Positions 44,530 through 57,000 of a stretch of DNA of 64,000 nt are shown here, in pieces; position 1 is the stretch's first letter, and each line of letters starts with the position of its first letter. The stretch covers positions 175,001 through 239,000 of the forward strand of contig QVRM01005605.1 in the NCBI GenBank assembly GCA_003439945.1, read 5' to 3'. Below the pieces are notes generated by a model. It worked only from the letters and a program-made list of their open reading frames with translations. It made no database searches and was not told the DNA's origin. The position numbers and the translations under genes were made by a program. This stretch comes from Dermanyssus gallinae. Lineage: Eukaryota > Arthropoda > Arachnida > Mesostigmata > Dermanyssidae.

Positions 44530-46105
44530 TCCCAGCCCGTCCTCAAACCTGACTGGGGATTGCTTGCGTACTTCATCAAAGAGTCAGGGGGGCAAATTGG
44601 AGGCTTGGCCCTCATTTTCTCTTTAGTATGGCTTTACCGACTTCAAATATGGTGCTCCAGTACGAGAGTGTTTCGTAATTTTTTGCAGAGGTCATTTAGG
44701 TTAAAAGCCGGTGTTTTCATCAAAAGCGGTAACGGTGCGAGCTGCCTCGCTGCTGCTGCACTAATCGTCCAGTACGCCGCGATTACCCTGAGGGTTCCGA
44801 CCCTCTGGGCCTCACGCAGGCGGTTCTTGTTGGCGGCGAACTTTAGTATGTCGGTGGGCCAGGCCGGAGCTCCGTACAGGATAATTGACTCGGCCGCGGA
44901 CATAACTGTTCGACGTCTGGATTGTCGAGGCCCGTAATTGTTGAGCATGGGCCGTGCAAAGTTGTTGGCTGACTTGATTGCTTTCTCCTTTGCTCGCCGC
45001 ACGCGTTCGGCACCCGTGTTGAGACTCCCGTCTAGGGTAACTCCGAGATCTCTCACCTTATTGACGACTGGGATTTTGTGTCTACTAGGCGGAGGTGGAG
45101 GGCGGGGCAGTTCCTCCGTCCCACCAGGAGTATCGCCTCGGTCTTAGCAGGAAAAGAGCGAGACCTGCCGCCTGCAACTTTTGGGCGATATCAGCAAGTG
45201 CTTCATTCGCATAGCTCTGTACAAAGCCGGCATCCGGAATAGAAGGTTGACCCCGGGGGCAAGGTCTCTTAGCCATAGCACATCGTCGCAAGTTATGTTC
45301 CATAGCAGGGCGCCAAATATGGAACTTTGTGGCTTCTTTCTGTGGAGGGTCTTCAGTATGACTCTCCAAGGTAGGCTGTTAAAAACATTTCGAACGTCAA
45401 AAAATATCGTAGAAGTTTGCTCTTTTTGGGGCCTGTAAAATAGTCCAGCCTGCGTCCGGATCGCCTTATGACGCCGAAAAGTGAGTGGTCCTTAGGAAAC
45501 CCGTCCTGGACGTCTTATGCAGGCACCGTTCTCTTACGCAAAGTCCCAGAAGCGTGCCGCAGGTACCTCGAATGCTTTGGTCAGGGAGCCCAGTAGACAG
45601 ATCGGGTGGCAGGAGCCATGGCCCTGACATGAGGACCAGGCCTGCCCCTTTATGCGCCAAAAAACGAGCCCAACTGGAGCATTCTCGTCGCCGCTGTCGC
45701 TACTGCTTTCGGGGATTATTTTATCAGACTCGTAATCGCGGAAACCGCCTGGGTTCGGCGCCTTTCCTTTTTTAAGGCCTGTCCCAGCAACCTGCGTCTC
45801 TTGCAGAGTGACCCTCAGAGGGTCTTCTTCATCTTCGCCTGCGTCCTGTAGGAAGAGGGCGCGGTTAAAAGGTAGGTGTTGGGGAAAGAGCACTTTGATT
45901 GCTTCTTCTGGCATTATTTCTACCCTGCACTTAAAGGGGGACTCTCCTACCCATCTTGTGACGACGGCCCCAGAGGTCGACCTCCAGCTCTTCGAGAAAG
46001 GACCCTCCAGGAGCAGGGAATGCCTTTCTTGACGATTGAAGATTTCTTGCGCAGAACGGCCGACTACAGCGGCTGGCCTCTAGATGCATCTGGTCCTATA
46101 TAGAC
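44530..46105 (-). mobile_element. R1-like LINE relic, RT domain and C-terminus
   Basis: Read on minus from 46105: EVDLWGRRHKMGRRVPLKCR, then MPEEAIKVLFPQHLP and GLKKGKAPNPGGFRDYESDK (45914-45534), the standard approach to the RT domain (KPGKAPGPDGI). Frameshifted pieces follow: a PQG-like block near 45330, ANEALADIAQKLQAAG (degraded catalytic box region) near 45200, then RDLGVTLDGSLNTGAERV and RRRTVMSAAESIILYGAPAW (45056-44643). The catalytic Asp pair is lost. The order is colinear, so this is one 5'-truncated copy. Confidence 0.85.
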
Positions 46106-47155
46106 CCAGAGGGACCTTCGGAGCTGTTCGGCTCCCTGGCGTCTGATGGGCATATGCGGCGTTGGAGGATTTGCCGTTATGGCGGTAGTCTCGTAGAATT
46201 CAATGGCCGCTAAGAGATTTCTCCTCCTGTAGCATCTTTTAGTTTAAAATCTTGTGGGCCTCAGCCCAGCGCATATAAGTCAGATGAAAAGCGCCCGGCC
46301 CTGTGGGTTGTAAGCGCAAACATTTTTCGCATGCATTCTTCTGTTGCGTCTGTTTTTACTACTATTTTTACTGCTGAAGAAAAACCATAAGAGTTTTTAC
46401 TATGAGAACGCTATGGCTTTCAGGCTAGTAGAGAAGAAGTGGTAACTTATTGTTGTCGTTAGTACCAGTTGTTAGTAGAGACGGGTGCTAGCTCGTTGGA
46501 GTATTTCTCTCTAACCAGCTACCAAAGAAGCTCACTAAAGCGTTCTACTGCCTTGCCTACTCTGTTTCGTACGATGTTCCAACAACTTGCCTGCGCGTCA
46601 GGAGTAACATCTTAGTAGTAGTGAATCGTATCTTAGTGGAGTGACACTCTATGACGGTTGGATATTTAAGGTCTGTGACAGAAATTGTATTGACTAGGAC
46701 GCCCCAAAGGTTGACACTTAAACCTTTAAACTTAATTAGATGTATACGGCGGGGCATCAAGAGATAAAGCAGTTGTAAGTTGTCGCTCAATCGTCTATGC
46801 AAGCGGCACTACTTTTTATTTCGTGTCTCACCTTCCCAGTTACCTAAAATACGCGTATACATCAGCACATTGCAACCGGTATTATAATGGACCTATATTT
46901 ATTTTAAAAATTAGTTAAATTAGATGAAATCTTGTCATTAGCTCGACAAAGAGGGTACTTGTTCTTTCCTATACGCAACAACGAGCATCGAGACAGGAGT
47001 TAAACACAGAAGATATTTTCCTCCGAGTAGGCGGCTCTGCCATCCGTCTCTGCTAAGAAGCAAAATTTTGCTTTATTGCCTAGGCAATATGCTACACGAG
47101 CATGAAAAATAAAACTGTCAGATGAGGTCAGGCGTCAGAGTTTGCCATGCCTTGG
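46106..47155. other. Unassigned DNA
   Basis: A minus frame at 46557-46802 (contains RRIHLIKFKGLSVNLWGVLV) is protein-like but unrecognised. Nothing else. Confidence 0.3.
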
Positions 47156-47640
47156 TAGCCTCACCTGTGCGTTTGGGGGTGCGGGACCTTCTGGTACTGT
47201 TTACAAAGCGCTTCTAGAGCCAGCTCTTACTTATGGAATTACTACATGGGGTGCTATGTACTCAGCGACCTTAGACAAATTCAGGGTTTTTTAGAATGGT
47301 GCGATTAGAGTAATAATTGGCCTTTCTCGTCGCGCGGGTATAATTTTGCGGTACACCAATTTTAGAGTTTTCAAACTTCTGCTGACAAGTAAAAAATTAA
47401 AAGTGCTAGCCTATAAGGTGATAGACTATGAACTCCTTTTTTATTGTGCTTTCGAATTTGCCTTAACTCCGGTACGGTCGCAGCGCTATAAGGGTCAACT
47501 CTGGGTCTACGAGCTCAGATTCATCAGACACTCTCTGGCTTACATCTTGTCCAGCATCTGAAATGAGTTTTTATTGGAGCTTCAAAATGCGAACCGAGTC
47601 ATTATTTTATGCGACATCTTCGTTTGAAGCAAAAAAAAAA
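47156..47640 (+). pseudogene. CR1/jockey-like LINE relic, C-terminal end of RT
   Basis: The plus strand reads VYKALLEPALTYGITTWGAM, a stop, NGAIRVIIGLSRRAG, then ILRYTNFRVFKLLLTSKKLK. This matches the common ending Y..L..P.L.YGI..WG, LQKRAIRII, and the following L..L.L.. segment. An A-run at about 47630-47640 could be the remains of a tail. No target duplication was identified. Confidence 0.72.
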
Positions 47641-48858
47641 CGAGGAAACAAGTGACTTATAATGAGATTTCCTTTATCGGTTTAAATATTTTGTGATTTT
47701 ATTGTTCAGTTGTTAAACTTGAAGAGGTACCCTAATAATAGTGGTATGTTAAGGTTTCGGCGCTCATTCGCGTGTATGTTGTTGATAGCGTTGTAGTTGC
47801 CATTATTGTTATTGTCATTGTAGTACTCATTGTTGTTTTGTTAATGATTCACTACCAAGCTGTTATAGTCTTAACTGTAATAGTGGTAGTATGAGTCATT
47901 ATAAAGTTGTGCCCTGCCAATCGCAATCAAGGCGTGTTCTATGCTCTAGAACAGCAGTAATAATTGGTTGTAATAGTAGCGCCCCATGCAGTAGCAGACG
48001 TTGCTTCGGCTTAAAGTGTTATTGCTCAACCTAACATAGCAATAAAAACCAACGCAACAGCAACAAACGCCACAACGATAGCAACAAAAGCTACAACACC
48101 AACAAAATAAGAGTTTTAGAACAACATAAGCAATAAAAATTAGAGCAGTAACAACAATGACAACAACAACAACAACAAAAAACGGTAGCTCCAAGAAAAA
48201 CAACAAAAACAACAACAACAACCAAATAAGGACAGTAGCTTCAAGAAAAACAAAAACAACAAAAACAAATAAACAGCTGCAACAACAACGACAATAGCAA
48301 TAATAACTCAGTTAGCTCTGCAAACGGTAGCCAAGCACGTTTGGGTGGTTGCAGAGAGGAGACACATTAGGCGGGACGAGCCCAGCGAAGCTCCAAGTGA
48401 GCTCCACTTGAAGGGCCTCTATGATCCCTCCTGCCTACCTCAGAGGGGCCGATTGGGGATCCAGCGACAAGGGCCAGTATAAGCTGAGGATGAGCGCTAC
48501 GTCATCACCGACCAACGACCCTTGTTGTCGTCGGCGCTACGGTTGTTGCTGCTGCTGGCGTTTTTGTGGCAGTCGTTGGTTTTGTCCTCACTGTTGTCGT
48601 TCATATCGTTTTTTTCAATTGAGAGTAGCGTGGTAAACTCTCTTTGATGCACTCTAGCACACCGACGCCAAAGACTTTCCATTGACGTCCAGCGGAGCAG
48701 CGCCATCTCGGCTCTGAAATCGCTCATCGAATAGTGAATAGACTCTAGTGTTATTCGAGGCTGAAGGTAAACACGTTCACTTAAACAAAATTGTAATATG
48801 AATTGATGACTAAATTGTACACACAAATATTGCACATGTGTATGCAGTCGTGTATACA

Positions 48859-48861
<3 letters not shown>
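47641..48861. other. Unassigned DNA with degenerate CAA array
   Basis: 48045-48300 consists of CAA/ACA steps with many interruptions, including two near-identical units GGTAGCTCCAAGAAAAACAA and CAGTAGCTTCAAGAAAAACA. CTG/GTTGTC steps lie at 48520-48600. No gene is supported. Confidence 0.5.

Positions 48862-48899
<38 letters not shown>
48862..48899. repeat. (AT)n microsatellite
   Basis: AT run immediately before the 3' side of the next minus-strand LINE relic. Confidence 0.95.
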
Positions 48900-48901
<2 letters not shown>

Positions 48902-48904
48902 TTA

Positions 48905-49440
48905 AAAAAATATTTGTTACACAATCAAATCACTTCTGGTCAATTCGCCTATAACCTCCAATGTTTCTTCTGCAACTGACGGTGTTGTGAAAGCTGCTGT
49001 GCTAAGAAACGGCGCCGCGAGTCGGTTATTCCTCAAATTCGCAAACAATAATTTCGCAGTTCTGCTAGGATTCTCGCAGCTTTTTAGCTTTATACGCCTT
49101 TATCGTACATAAGATTTTCTTGAGAGAGCTTTATCCAGGATCAAGTCCAGATACTTAACCATAAACGTGAATGCCACTGGGTGCCGTTCCGGGCGTAAGT
49201 TTAGATTCCATGCCGCCGCAACTCTTCAGGCAATTTGGCAGAATTGCTTCAGTTTTTTGGTGAAATCGATTCTAGTCCTAGCTTGCGAAGGCAATGTCAG
49301 GTATCCGCCACGGCTCTGTTGGCCGTTCCGACGAGCTGGTCATCGTCCCGGGTGATGACGATTAGTGGCAAATCGTCTGCAGAGGCAATGGGATCAATTC
49401 CCGGGAGATGTGGGAGTCTAAATACATCAACGTAAATTAA
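48905..49440 (-). pseudogene. R1-like LINE relic with RT catalytic segment
   Basis: On minus: DDLPLIVITRDDDQLVGTAN then RAVADT, a stop, CLRKLGLESISPK and TEAILPNCLK, followed in another frame by KYLDLILDKALS and PSRTAKLLFANLRNN. This is the order catalytic (A)DD box, helix, PKTEAI, YLGV..D in R1-clade RT. Stops and frameshifts kill it. It ends just beside the (AT)n tract at 48862-48899. Confidence 0.72.
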
Positions 49441-49814
49441 ATTCTATCAGGTTGGTCCCAGTACAGACCCTGAAAGAGCTAGTTGTGACGGCATGATCCA
49501 CGCCTTCGTAGGTAGATCCCCGGCGCTTTAGGTACGACGGAAGAATATGTCGTAAATAGGGGGACCGCTTTTGTCTACAGGAGCTTAGTTTATGGCGTCT
49601 TACGAAGGCGAGTTAAACGCGTGTTTGGCACCAGGCAGTGTAACCGGTTTACTTGTGGCGCATTTCTCTGTGCTTCGGCTATGGACTTTATATGCACTTT
49701 GCTGATAGTTGGATGTGTGAAATGTCGGGCTTGGAAACTGGGCTAATTATCTGACAGCGTGTCTTTGTATTTTCAGCGGGTTTGCTTGCCTTAGCGGGGG
49801 GATCGGTCTAGGGG
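49441..49814. other. Unassigned DNA between two LINE relics
   Basis: May contain decayed LINE sequence; no motif is clear. Confidence 0.3.
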
Positions 49815-50530
49815 TCAAACGCGCCGTTTTCCAGGCTTAAGATAGTCTGGTCCATTATGCGGTATTTTACCCATCATGCGTTTAGGTAGTTCTGTAAAAG
49901 TATGCGTACATCTTGCGAGGGCCCGCACCTGGCCCGGTGTTTTCTGTTGGGCTCTATCGTACATAAGTAGAGCACTGTCTATTACCATCGCCAGAAGGCA
50001 TCTCCGATCATTGGAGGCATCTCGTGTGCGCGGCAGAAATAGTGCACAGTGAGGGGTGCCTGTCATGCCGGTATCCACGAACACCTCTAAGTATTTTGTA
50101 GCGAGCAACGTTGTGTCTCTCTAGAGTCAGGTTGAGTTAGAGGGGCCGTTTCTGCCCGTTCTGAAATGTTGCCACTGTTTTATGTGGGGCTAGGCAAAGT
50201 CCACGGAGTGAGCCAGAAGGAGATGTCTTGCACGGTGCAAATTGCTGTTCTCTCTAGCTTCCTGGTATCCCGCGACGTAATCACAATAGCAGATCATCTG
50301 CATACATCGTCATACGCAATGTTTCATAGAGTGATAATACATAATGTCGGACACATAATGCCGTCTCTGCAAGTACGAGACCATCATCACCAATTATCGA
50401 TATTATTAACGATATCTTCTAACTTCTACAGTAAAATACTTACCCAACGCAACTTCGTTAAAAGGCATTCAAAATGTATTCCATTTAAGATCCTGCTAAA
50501 ATATCCTTCTAGGTACTTATAACTAAAAAC
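49815..50530 (-). pseudogene. R1-like LINE relic, RT catalytic segment and C-terminus
   Basis: On minus: AYDDVC near 50300, AIVITSRDTRKLERTAICTV then QDISFWLTPWTL, NSGNISERAETAP, and after frameshifts KYLEVFVDTGMTGTPHCALF and RRCLLAMVIDSALLMYDRAQ (50108-49815). It covers the same protein region as the relic at 48905-49440 but differs in sequence, so the two are separate insertions of related subfamilies, or an old duplication. Confidence 0.72.
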
Positions 50531-51112
50531 TTCGTCAATAGAAGAGCATTTGCAGTCTAAAATTAGAATTGTTTCTCACCAAACTAACGAATGGCTAGAA
50601 TGATAAGTAAGGCTAATCATAACTATCACTGGACAGGTCGGAGCACCTAACGAAACATTTGATGCAACATTCGGCATAGCGCATTCGTGACATTTTATTA
50701 GTAAAATATTTCTTGGGACTTGTTTAAGATAATTAATTCTTGTTTTTTTTTTACATCAGGCATGATGGTATTTACAAGAAGCCAAAAATCGAGAGCCATG
50801 AGAAACCAGCACGCATGTGTCATCGGCAAACAAAAAAATGATTATGTCAGTGAAAAAAATGAATTTAATTAAATAAAGTTAGACGTAGTCTTTTTTTATT
50901 TCCCGGCGTAGCAATTACTCAGTTAGCCTTTGTCGTTTACACCATTAAACTCTCTTCTAAATCGAGAAATACCACGGCTAAATAGTGTTTTTCTTCATTT
51001 GTAATCCCAATTAGTATCTAATCTCTAACATAACCTATTTGGTGCATATTCCTTGTCTAAATCATTGTATTTCTGAGTATTAAATACGCTTTCGAATATT
51101 CGGCTAATAAAG

Positions 51113-51113
<1 letters not shown>
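50531..51113. other. Unassigned AT-rich DNA
   Basis: Nothing recognised. Confidence 0.4.

Positions 51114-51180
<67 letters not shown>
51114..51180. repeat. (AT)n microsatellite
   Basis: Pure AT run of 67 bp. Confidence 0.97.
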
Positions 51181-51183
<3 letters not shown>

Positions 51184-53071
51184 CTAAAAAAGCTCAATAA
51201 AGTCATTAGGCGTAGGTTGCCAAGAAGTATGTCACCACCATTATGCAAAGGTGCAAAAAGTGTTACTTAAAAAATACCGAATAAGATAGTTAACTGATAA
51301 TCTGTTTAAAGTTTGGTAACGCTTTATCTATCGCGGCTACAACACTTTAGCTACTCTTAACAAATACAGGAGTACGCCTTGTGCGAATTTTATTTTTGAG
51401 CAACAAAAAATAGTAATTGTAACCTTCGAATATAGTTACGTGTCGTGATCCTCAATCCCAATCTCATTCAAGCAAATCATATCATGCACCTGCATATCGT
51501 GCAAAGCATATCGTGCACCTGCATCTTCTAGAGAATATTTTGGTCGGAGAAGAGTAGTTGCTAGTGCGCGGTCCGGGTTGACAAATCTGTCTTATAAGGG
51601 TCTCAGATTGTAGTAACATTCTATGTCATTTTCAGACTCTTTTTTTCGCGGAGGCTTAAGACCCGTAATTTCTATGCTAAGCGCTGTGTCGTAGTGGCAT
51701 AGGGTCCGTCTATTACAGGCATAGCATCTCATGTTGCCCTTTGAGGACGTTCTTCGGTTTGAGTTTGTAGGGCGTAGGCACAGAAAGCATCTCCAAATTT
51801 TACGACAACTGCGAATGTATAGTCAGGTTCTTCTGTTTCCAGCCTTTGACTCGGATTTCCAGGGTCATGTTTTGGTTATGAGTGATGGTAAAATAACCAA
51901 GTTTTGTTGCACCGATGTGGCCTGCCGGACATGACTTCACAGAATATGCGACTGCAGGAGCCCGTTGATTAAGTGGCTGGACAAACGGCATGTTTGAAAG
52001 AAGAAAATACTGCTTTTTAAACATAAATATGTATTAAGAAATGTTCGCAAAAATCGAGACTCTGTTATGTTTTATTTTTATTGTTTGCATTTAATGCCCT
52101 AAAAATGTGGCATTACGCTAATAAAACAAGCATATTCAGAAAACTATTGTAACCTGTTTTCTCTCGGATTTCGAATTCTGATAGCGTCCCATGATAACAG
52201 AGGGAGGACTGACTTTTCTGATTGCGTTCGTTTTATGAGCAATGGGAAAATTATCCCAATAGGGGCGATAGGTACAACCGACACACTTCCGTGCGACTGC
52301 ACATAACACTGTTAAAAACCAAACATTACATTGAAAACTATAGTTTCTGAACGACGACGTTTTGGAACTATACTAGAATTATATGCAATCATTTGGTATG
52401 ATCAATACGCGTTTGATATTTCGCGGCTTTTAAGGGTACAGTTAAGCTTCATGAAATTGAGGCTCACAATACTTTCATATGGCGAGGGCCCTTGAAAGGA
52501 AGTTGCGCGTCTTATAAGCTATTGTTTGTCGATGAGATTTGACTTCTTTAATGTTTTGAACTAGAGCTTTATAATTCTCCTAACCCTGACTCGGCTTAAG
52601 AGTCGAAGTGGCTCGCTTCGCAGTAGTTGTATTCGCCAATGCCCGCGTACCGGATGTCACTTACGAAAATATACGTCGTGAGTACCTAGTGTTGGAACGC
52701 CACAATTGAGAACCCTAGTATCTTTATACGCACGCTTTTTAACAAGAACTGCACCTATGGCAAACTGGCAAACCCCCGACATTGAAACAGAAAAGTCGGA
52801 ATCTAGAATCGCTTTTAAGTTTCTAACCGATTGCGTGCTTCAGGTCAGCTGACCCTTGATTTGGGCTTCTCCAAGGCTTAAGGAAAGACTTAGGGAAGAC
52901 TTAGACTTAAGGAAACTGAGCGAGCTGGTAGAGTCCCGCAAATGGGGTAAATCCTTAAACAATAGCGGTCGAGCCTGATCAAGACGGCAATTAAAGCTGT
53001 AATATTGCTTTGCGTTTAATAGAGAGGTTCATCGGAATAGATTGAGTCAGTCAGAGCGTGCATTGTTGGAA
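51181..53071. other. Unassigned DNA
   Basis: Small local repeats only: CATATCGTGCA/CCTGCAT steps at 51478-51525 and CTTAAGGAAAGACTTAGG-type steps at 52877-52920. No gene is recognised in about 1.9 kb. Confidence 0.4.
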
Positions 53072-53114
53072 CGCCACGGTATGAATTACACTGTATGTTA
53101 TTCATACCGTGGCG
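53072..53114. repeat. Perfect 15-bp hairpin
   Basis: CGCCACGGTATGAAT at 53072-53086 and its exact reverse complement at 53100-53114, with a 13-nt loop. It marks the left edge of the dispersed repeat below and could be its terminus. Confidence 0.92.
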
Positions 53115-53235
53115 GAATGCGGCGACTAGACCTCTGTCATAGAATCACTTTGATATAGTATATCGACTACGGACATGTTAGCATTCCATACCGAATACAC
53201 ATAAAATAATATATCTCGTATATTGTAATACACAT
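53093..53235. repeat. 143-bp dispersed repeat, copy 1
   Basis: Begins GTATGTTATTCATACCGTGG and ends TATTGTAATACACAT. It aligns without gaps to copy 2 at 53777-53919 with roughly ten differences by eye. It encodes nothing obvious. The identity of the family is unknown. Confidence 0.92.
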
Positions 53236-53776
53236 TTGCAAGTTGATGAAATCGCATAATTAATGAGCGCATAGTATGAAGCAGTTCCTTTGCACGCACA
53301 TCGTTAACGATATATGGACGCCGCGTAGTTCACCGGAATTAAATCGATGAAACGTCTGAATAACTGCGGTCTTTTCTTGAAAAGAAGAAAGAGCATGTTT
53401 TTTTTACTGGAAGACACTGAGCTTAGCACGGTCGCAAGAGCGGTTCTTTATGCTAAAAAAATGTAATGGAATCGTGTGCCTAATGGGAGTAGATAACATA
53501 ATGCACTATGGGCTTCGGCAAAACAAGGAAACGAGTAAAAGTGAAGAGTGCTTCCGGTGCTTGATAGTTTGAAACAAGGTACCTTTGAAAGAACCCTAAA
53601 CTGTTAGATTTTACTACGTTTCATTTTCTTCGCGCACCCGCTCTATAATCATGATAGTTTCTCTTTCAGATCGCGAAATCGCAGGATTCCGGACGGCAGA
53701 ACGAGCTCGCAAGTTTCGCAAGCTTATTCCCCGCTTAAAATAACTCGCAAGCGCATCCACTGCCTTATTGAAGAAC
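53236..53776. other. Unassigned DNA between the two 143-bp repeats
   Basis: No coding motif seen. It may be the interior of an element whose ends are related to the 143-bp repeats, which are in direct orientation. Confidence 0.3.
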
Positions 53777-53919
53777 GTATGTAATTCATACCGTGGCGCA
53801 ATGCGGCGACTAGATCGCTGTCATAGAATTACTTTGATATAGTAGATCGACAACGGACATGTTAGCACTCCATAGCGAATGCACATAAAATAATATATCT
53901 CGTATATTGTAATACACAT
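53777..53919. repeat. 143-bp dispersed repeat, copy 2
   Basis: Direct-orientation partner of 53093-53235. The hairpin partner arm seen left of copy 1 is absent here. Confidence 0.92.
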
Positions 53920-54544
53920 GTATCCACGCACAGAGTATCTATCCACGGCTTCATCGCAATTTGCAGATTTAGCACTCGCAGTTAAATAAAAAAAAACGTT
54001 GTTTAAGGTTTTATTTTTCTGATACAAAAAGAGTGGTGTAACATCTCTTTACTAGTCGCAACGCTGGATGTGCACAGATGCGGGCAACTTAGGTTGCCCC
54101 ACAATGAATACATATTTGTAGTCATCAACGTGCCAAGCACTACACGCATGGCTTTAGCTCTGGCAGTAGTGCTGTACACCAGACACTGGATGAGACAAAG
54201 ACTCAGACGCCATACTCATGATACCGAGCCAGAAATTGTAGAGGACATCATCCTAGAATACATTGTGGCTCAGGTTCAAACTTCAAACCTGGCCTCGTCG
54301 GGACTGCTGAGCCAATGAGTTGATAGCCGTCGAGATCAAGGAACAATTGTGCCGCGAACTCTAAACAGTGCTGAGAGACACCCTGCATCGCTACATTGGT
54401 GTGCCACTAAACAGACTGTATTTTCAACGGCAACGTGAACGAACAAAATTAAATGTCTATTGCATTAGCAACCTCGACTGTGTGCAAGAAAACTGGCGGA
54501 ACATCTTCAACTTTCAGACAGAAGCATCCGATGAATTTTATAGC
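53920..54544. other. Unassigned, possibly N-terminal part of a transposon relic
   Basis: Frames at 54070-54318 and 54368-54607 are protein-like but unrecognised. The latter overlaps the start of the transposase relic in another frame. Confidence 0.3.
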
Positions 54545-55275
54545 GTGATATGGGTGAGAGACTTTACAAGTTTCAACGGATTCAGGAACTTACTCCAAAG
54601 AAACTAAAATCCCGTTGCCTTGGGGCAAAAGTGCTCCTTGGCGCGCTGAATGGTGGCGAGGTTTCCAACATCAGCTTCAGTGATAAGACCCTTTTTACTA
54701 CCGAGAAAGCAATAAATCGATAAAACGGCCGCGTTTGGCTTAGACACAATCAAAATGCTGACCAATTAAAAGCCACGCGAAGCCAGGGAGCGGAATCAGT
54801 TACGGTTGTACTTGGATAACTAACTGCCTCGGGTTAAACTCGCCTCGTATTTTTTCAGCACGAAAGACAACTGAATGTTTCCCTTCACAGCCAATTGGTA
54901 CTGAAGGGTAGTAGCTCTGGCCGCCAGCCGATTTCAGCCGCAGTTTATGCACTTCTCAACACGACCGTGCCCATGCTCATAGAGCAAAGCTAATTCAACG
55001 GTGCATGGCAACGTGTTAAGGTACGCACGTTCGGAACAACGGCCCCTCTCCTCGACCGTCCTCAACTCCATCGATTTTTTTACTTGGGGCATTGCAGAGT
55101 CCAAGGCGAGCTGCAAAAGAGTTGCCAGTTTGAAAGGTTTAAAATCTTTCACACTGGTATGTGGCAGGCGTTCGGAGCGAGTGGCGCGAAAATTCCGGAG
55201 TGCTGTCATTTCAGTCGCAGTCGAGGGGTTCGTTGACCAAGGTACACGCAAAAATCGGCCGATAAGGACTAAAAT
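54545..55275 (+). pseudogene. Tc1/mariner-superfamily transposase relic
   Basis: The plus strand reads RLYKFQRIQELTPKKLKSRC then LGAKVLLGALNGGEVSNISF, and SDKTLFTTEKAINR (first catalytic Asp, usual form FSDEK.F), a stop, and NGRVWLR. After a shift, ESVTVVLG recalls the SVMVWAG block. SKANSTVHGNVL follows a degraded Q-D-A-P-A-H region. RPLSSTVLNSIDFFTWGIAE resembles PPSSPDLNPLDYFVWG with the third acidic residue, and SLKGLKSF continues the family ending. The type differs from the mariners at 33241 and 38621. No inverted repeats were located. Confidence 0.82.
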
Positions 55276-56514
55276 CTGACATATTAGGAATTGATAAGTT
55301 ATTTGCTTTGAGTGTATCCTAAAATATTCTGCAAATTCTGTTTTGAATAAATATGATTAAATTCCTAAAGCAGGTCTCACTTTGACTGCCGCACCCTGTA
55401 TATAACCTCATGAGCTTAAAAACTTTATTCAGATATATAGCTTTTTCAAAACGTAAAGACTGCAGATTCGATCGTGGGCACTTATCCTCATAACATAAAG
55501 CTGGCCATTAGATGAATCTGCCGTTACCAGACTTTACGAGAAGAATCAAGTGAATTCATTATGTTGCTTTGGAACAAGAAGGTTCTAGATAATATTGAAT
55601 ATATAATACTGTTAAGTAGGTAAAACATAAAAGATGTTTTTAATTCACGCTTGTCTAACTTCAAAGACGTGAGACACCCCAATCTATCTGGCAGGGAACC
55701 CCGAAACAAAGACATTTGTCAGTATAAACCCTGAAAGCTCAACTTCTTATTTTTAGGTCAGAGGGATAGCAGCGTTGGCCGAAAGTAGTCCACGGGCAGT
55801 TTTGTAAGCAGGAGTCCACTAGACAGCTGTGAGTAACAAACGGGTCACCAACAGACGCATGTCGTCCACTGGAGAAGATTGCTCGAAGCGCGTCATTCTG
55901 TACGACCTTGACCTTGCAAAAGATATTATTATTATTATTATTATTATTATTCCTACCTCCCCACAGGAAAGTTAAAGACAGAAAGATATGTGGCAGAATA
56001 TAGGCAGAAACAGAAAGTTGCAACTAACTAACAATTCATTAATGGAGGCTCCTAACAGCTGCATTCATCGCAACAAGGCAATAACTGCGTACCAATTAAG
56101 TGCCGAACACACATGAACAGCACAAACCGTACCAATCCTTATAGATTTGGCCGGTTATACGGATCTCATGCTCGTTAAGCGTTTTAAGGCGTCGTGCACA
56201 AATTCGGAAAACAGATTTTATAGAATTATCTTCAGATCCCTAATATGCACGAGACGGGCCAGAGTGGCAACCAATTAACGTGGTCCCCTCTAATCAACTA
56301 GCTTCCACGTAGTTCACTTCACCCGCAAAGATTATTATTATTATAAATTTGCTTTATGCAAGGAAATGTTTAGTCTGTTAACATCAAGTTTCCATGGAGT
56401 TGGTGGATGAACTCTCCATGGGAACTTATGGTTCAGAGTTTGCTTTGTCGCAACAAAGTTTGGAAGAATATTTTTCGCACCAGGCGTCGTCGAATGAATT
56501 ATGTTGAGCATCCT
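55276..56514. other. Unassigned DNA with (ATT)9
   Basis: An ATT run lies at 55925-55951. On minus just after it, KVVQNDALRAIFS faintly recalls a jockey/CR1 ending but is too weak to call. Confidence 0.35.
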
Positions 56515-57000
56515 TAACATCCGTATGTAGTATGACTTGTTTCAATATTTACGTGAGTATCACTATCAATTTTCCTTAATACCTCCATGATGTTTGGAAT
56601 CTGTACACAGAACACGTAACGATGTCTGTAACGTGTTCTGTGTATTTTATAGTAGCAGATATAATTACACCAACGTCTGTGATCATTGTTTTCGAAGCTA
56701 GAGAATGGCCATTGATGGTGTAATTGTACTGCGAATTTCCGTGACCAAAATGAAGTATGGCGCACTTTGCCACCGATAGCTTCAGATCGAGCGAGACGGA
56801 CTACTTGCAGAACGTATTCATCGTTTGCTGCAGTGTTCTGAAGTCCTCAAATGAGTCAGCTTTTCCGTATATTTTAACATCAGCCGCATATACCTTATTT
56901 TGAACATTTTCGGGAATAATATGTTTTAGCAAATTGATATCAAGGATAAACATTGGTGGCCCAAGGCCCCCACTCTGAATTTAGGCAACATTTTAAGGCA
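56515..57000 (-). pseudogene. CR1-like LINE relic with RT catalytic segment
   Basis: On minus from about 57000: SGGLGPPMFILDINLLKHI (usual SVLGPLLFILYINDL), then VYAADVKIYGKADSFEDFRT, where the catalytic YADD has become YAAD. LQQTMNTFC, a stop, and LKLSVAKCAILHFGHGN follow, then DVGVIISATIKYTEHVTDI (usual DLGV.IS..LK...H). Long runs remain in one frame despite a few stops. A 17-bp inverted repeat (56604-56620, 56628-56644) lies inside this coding sequence. Confidence 0.82.
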
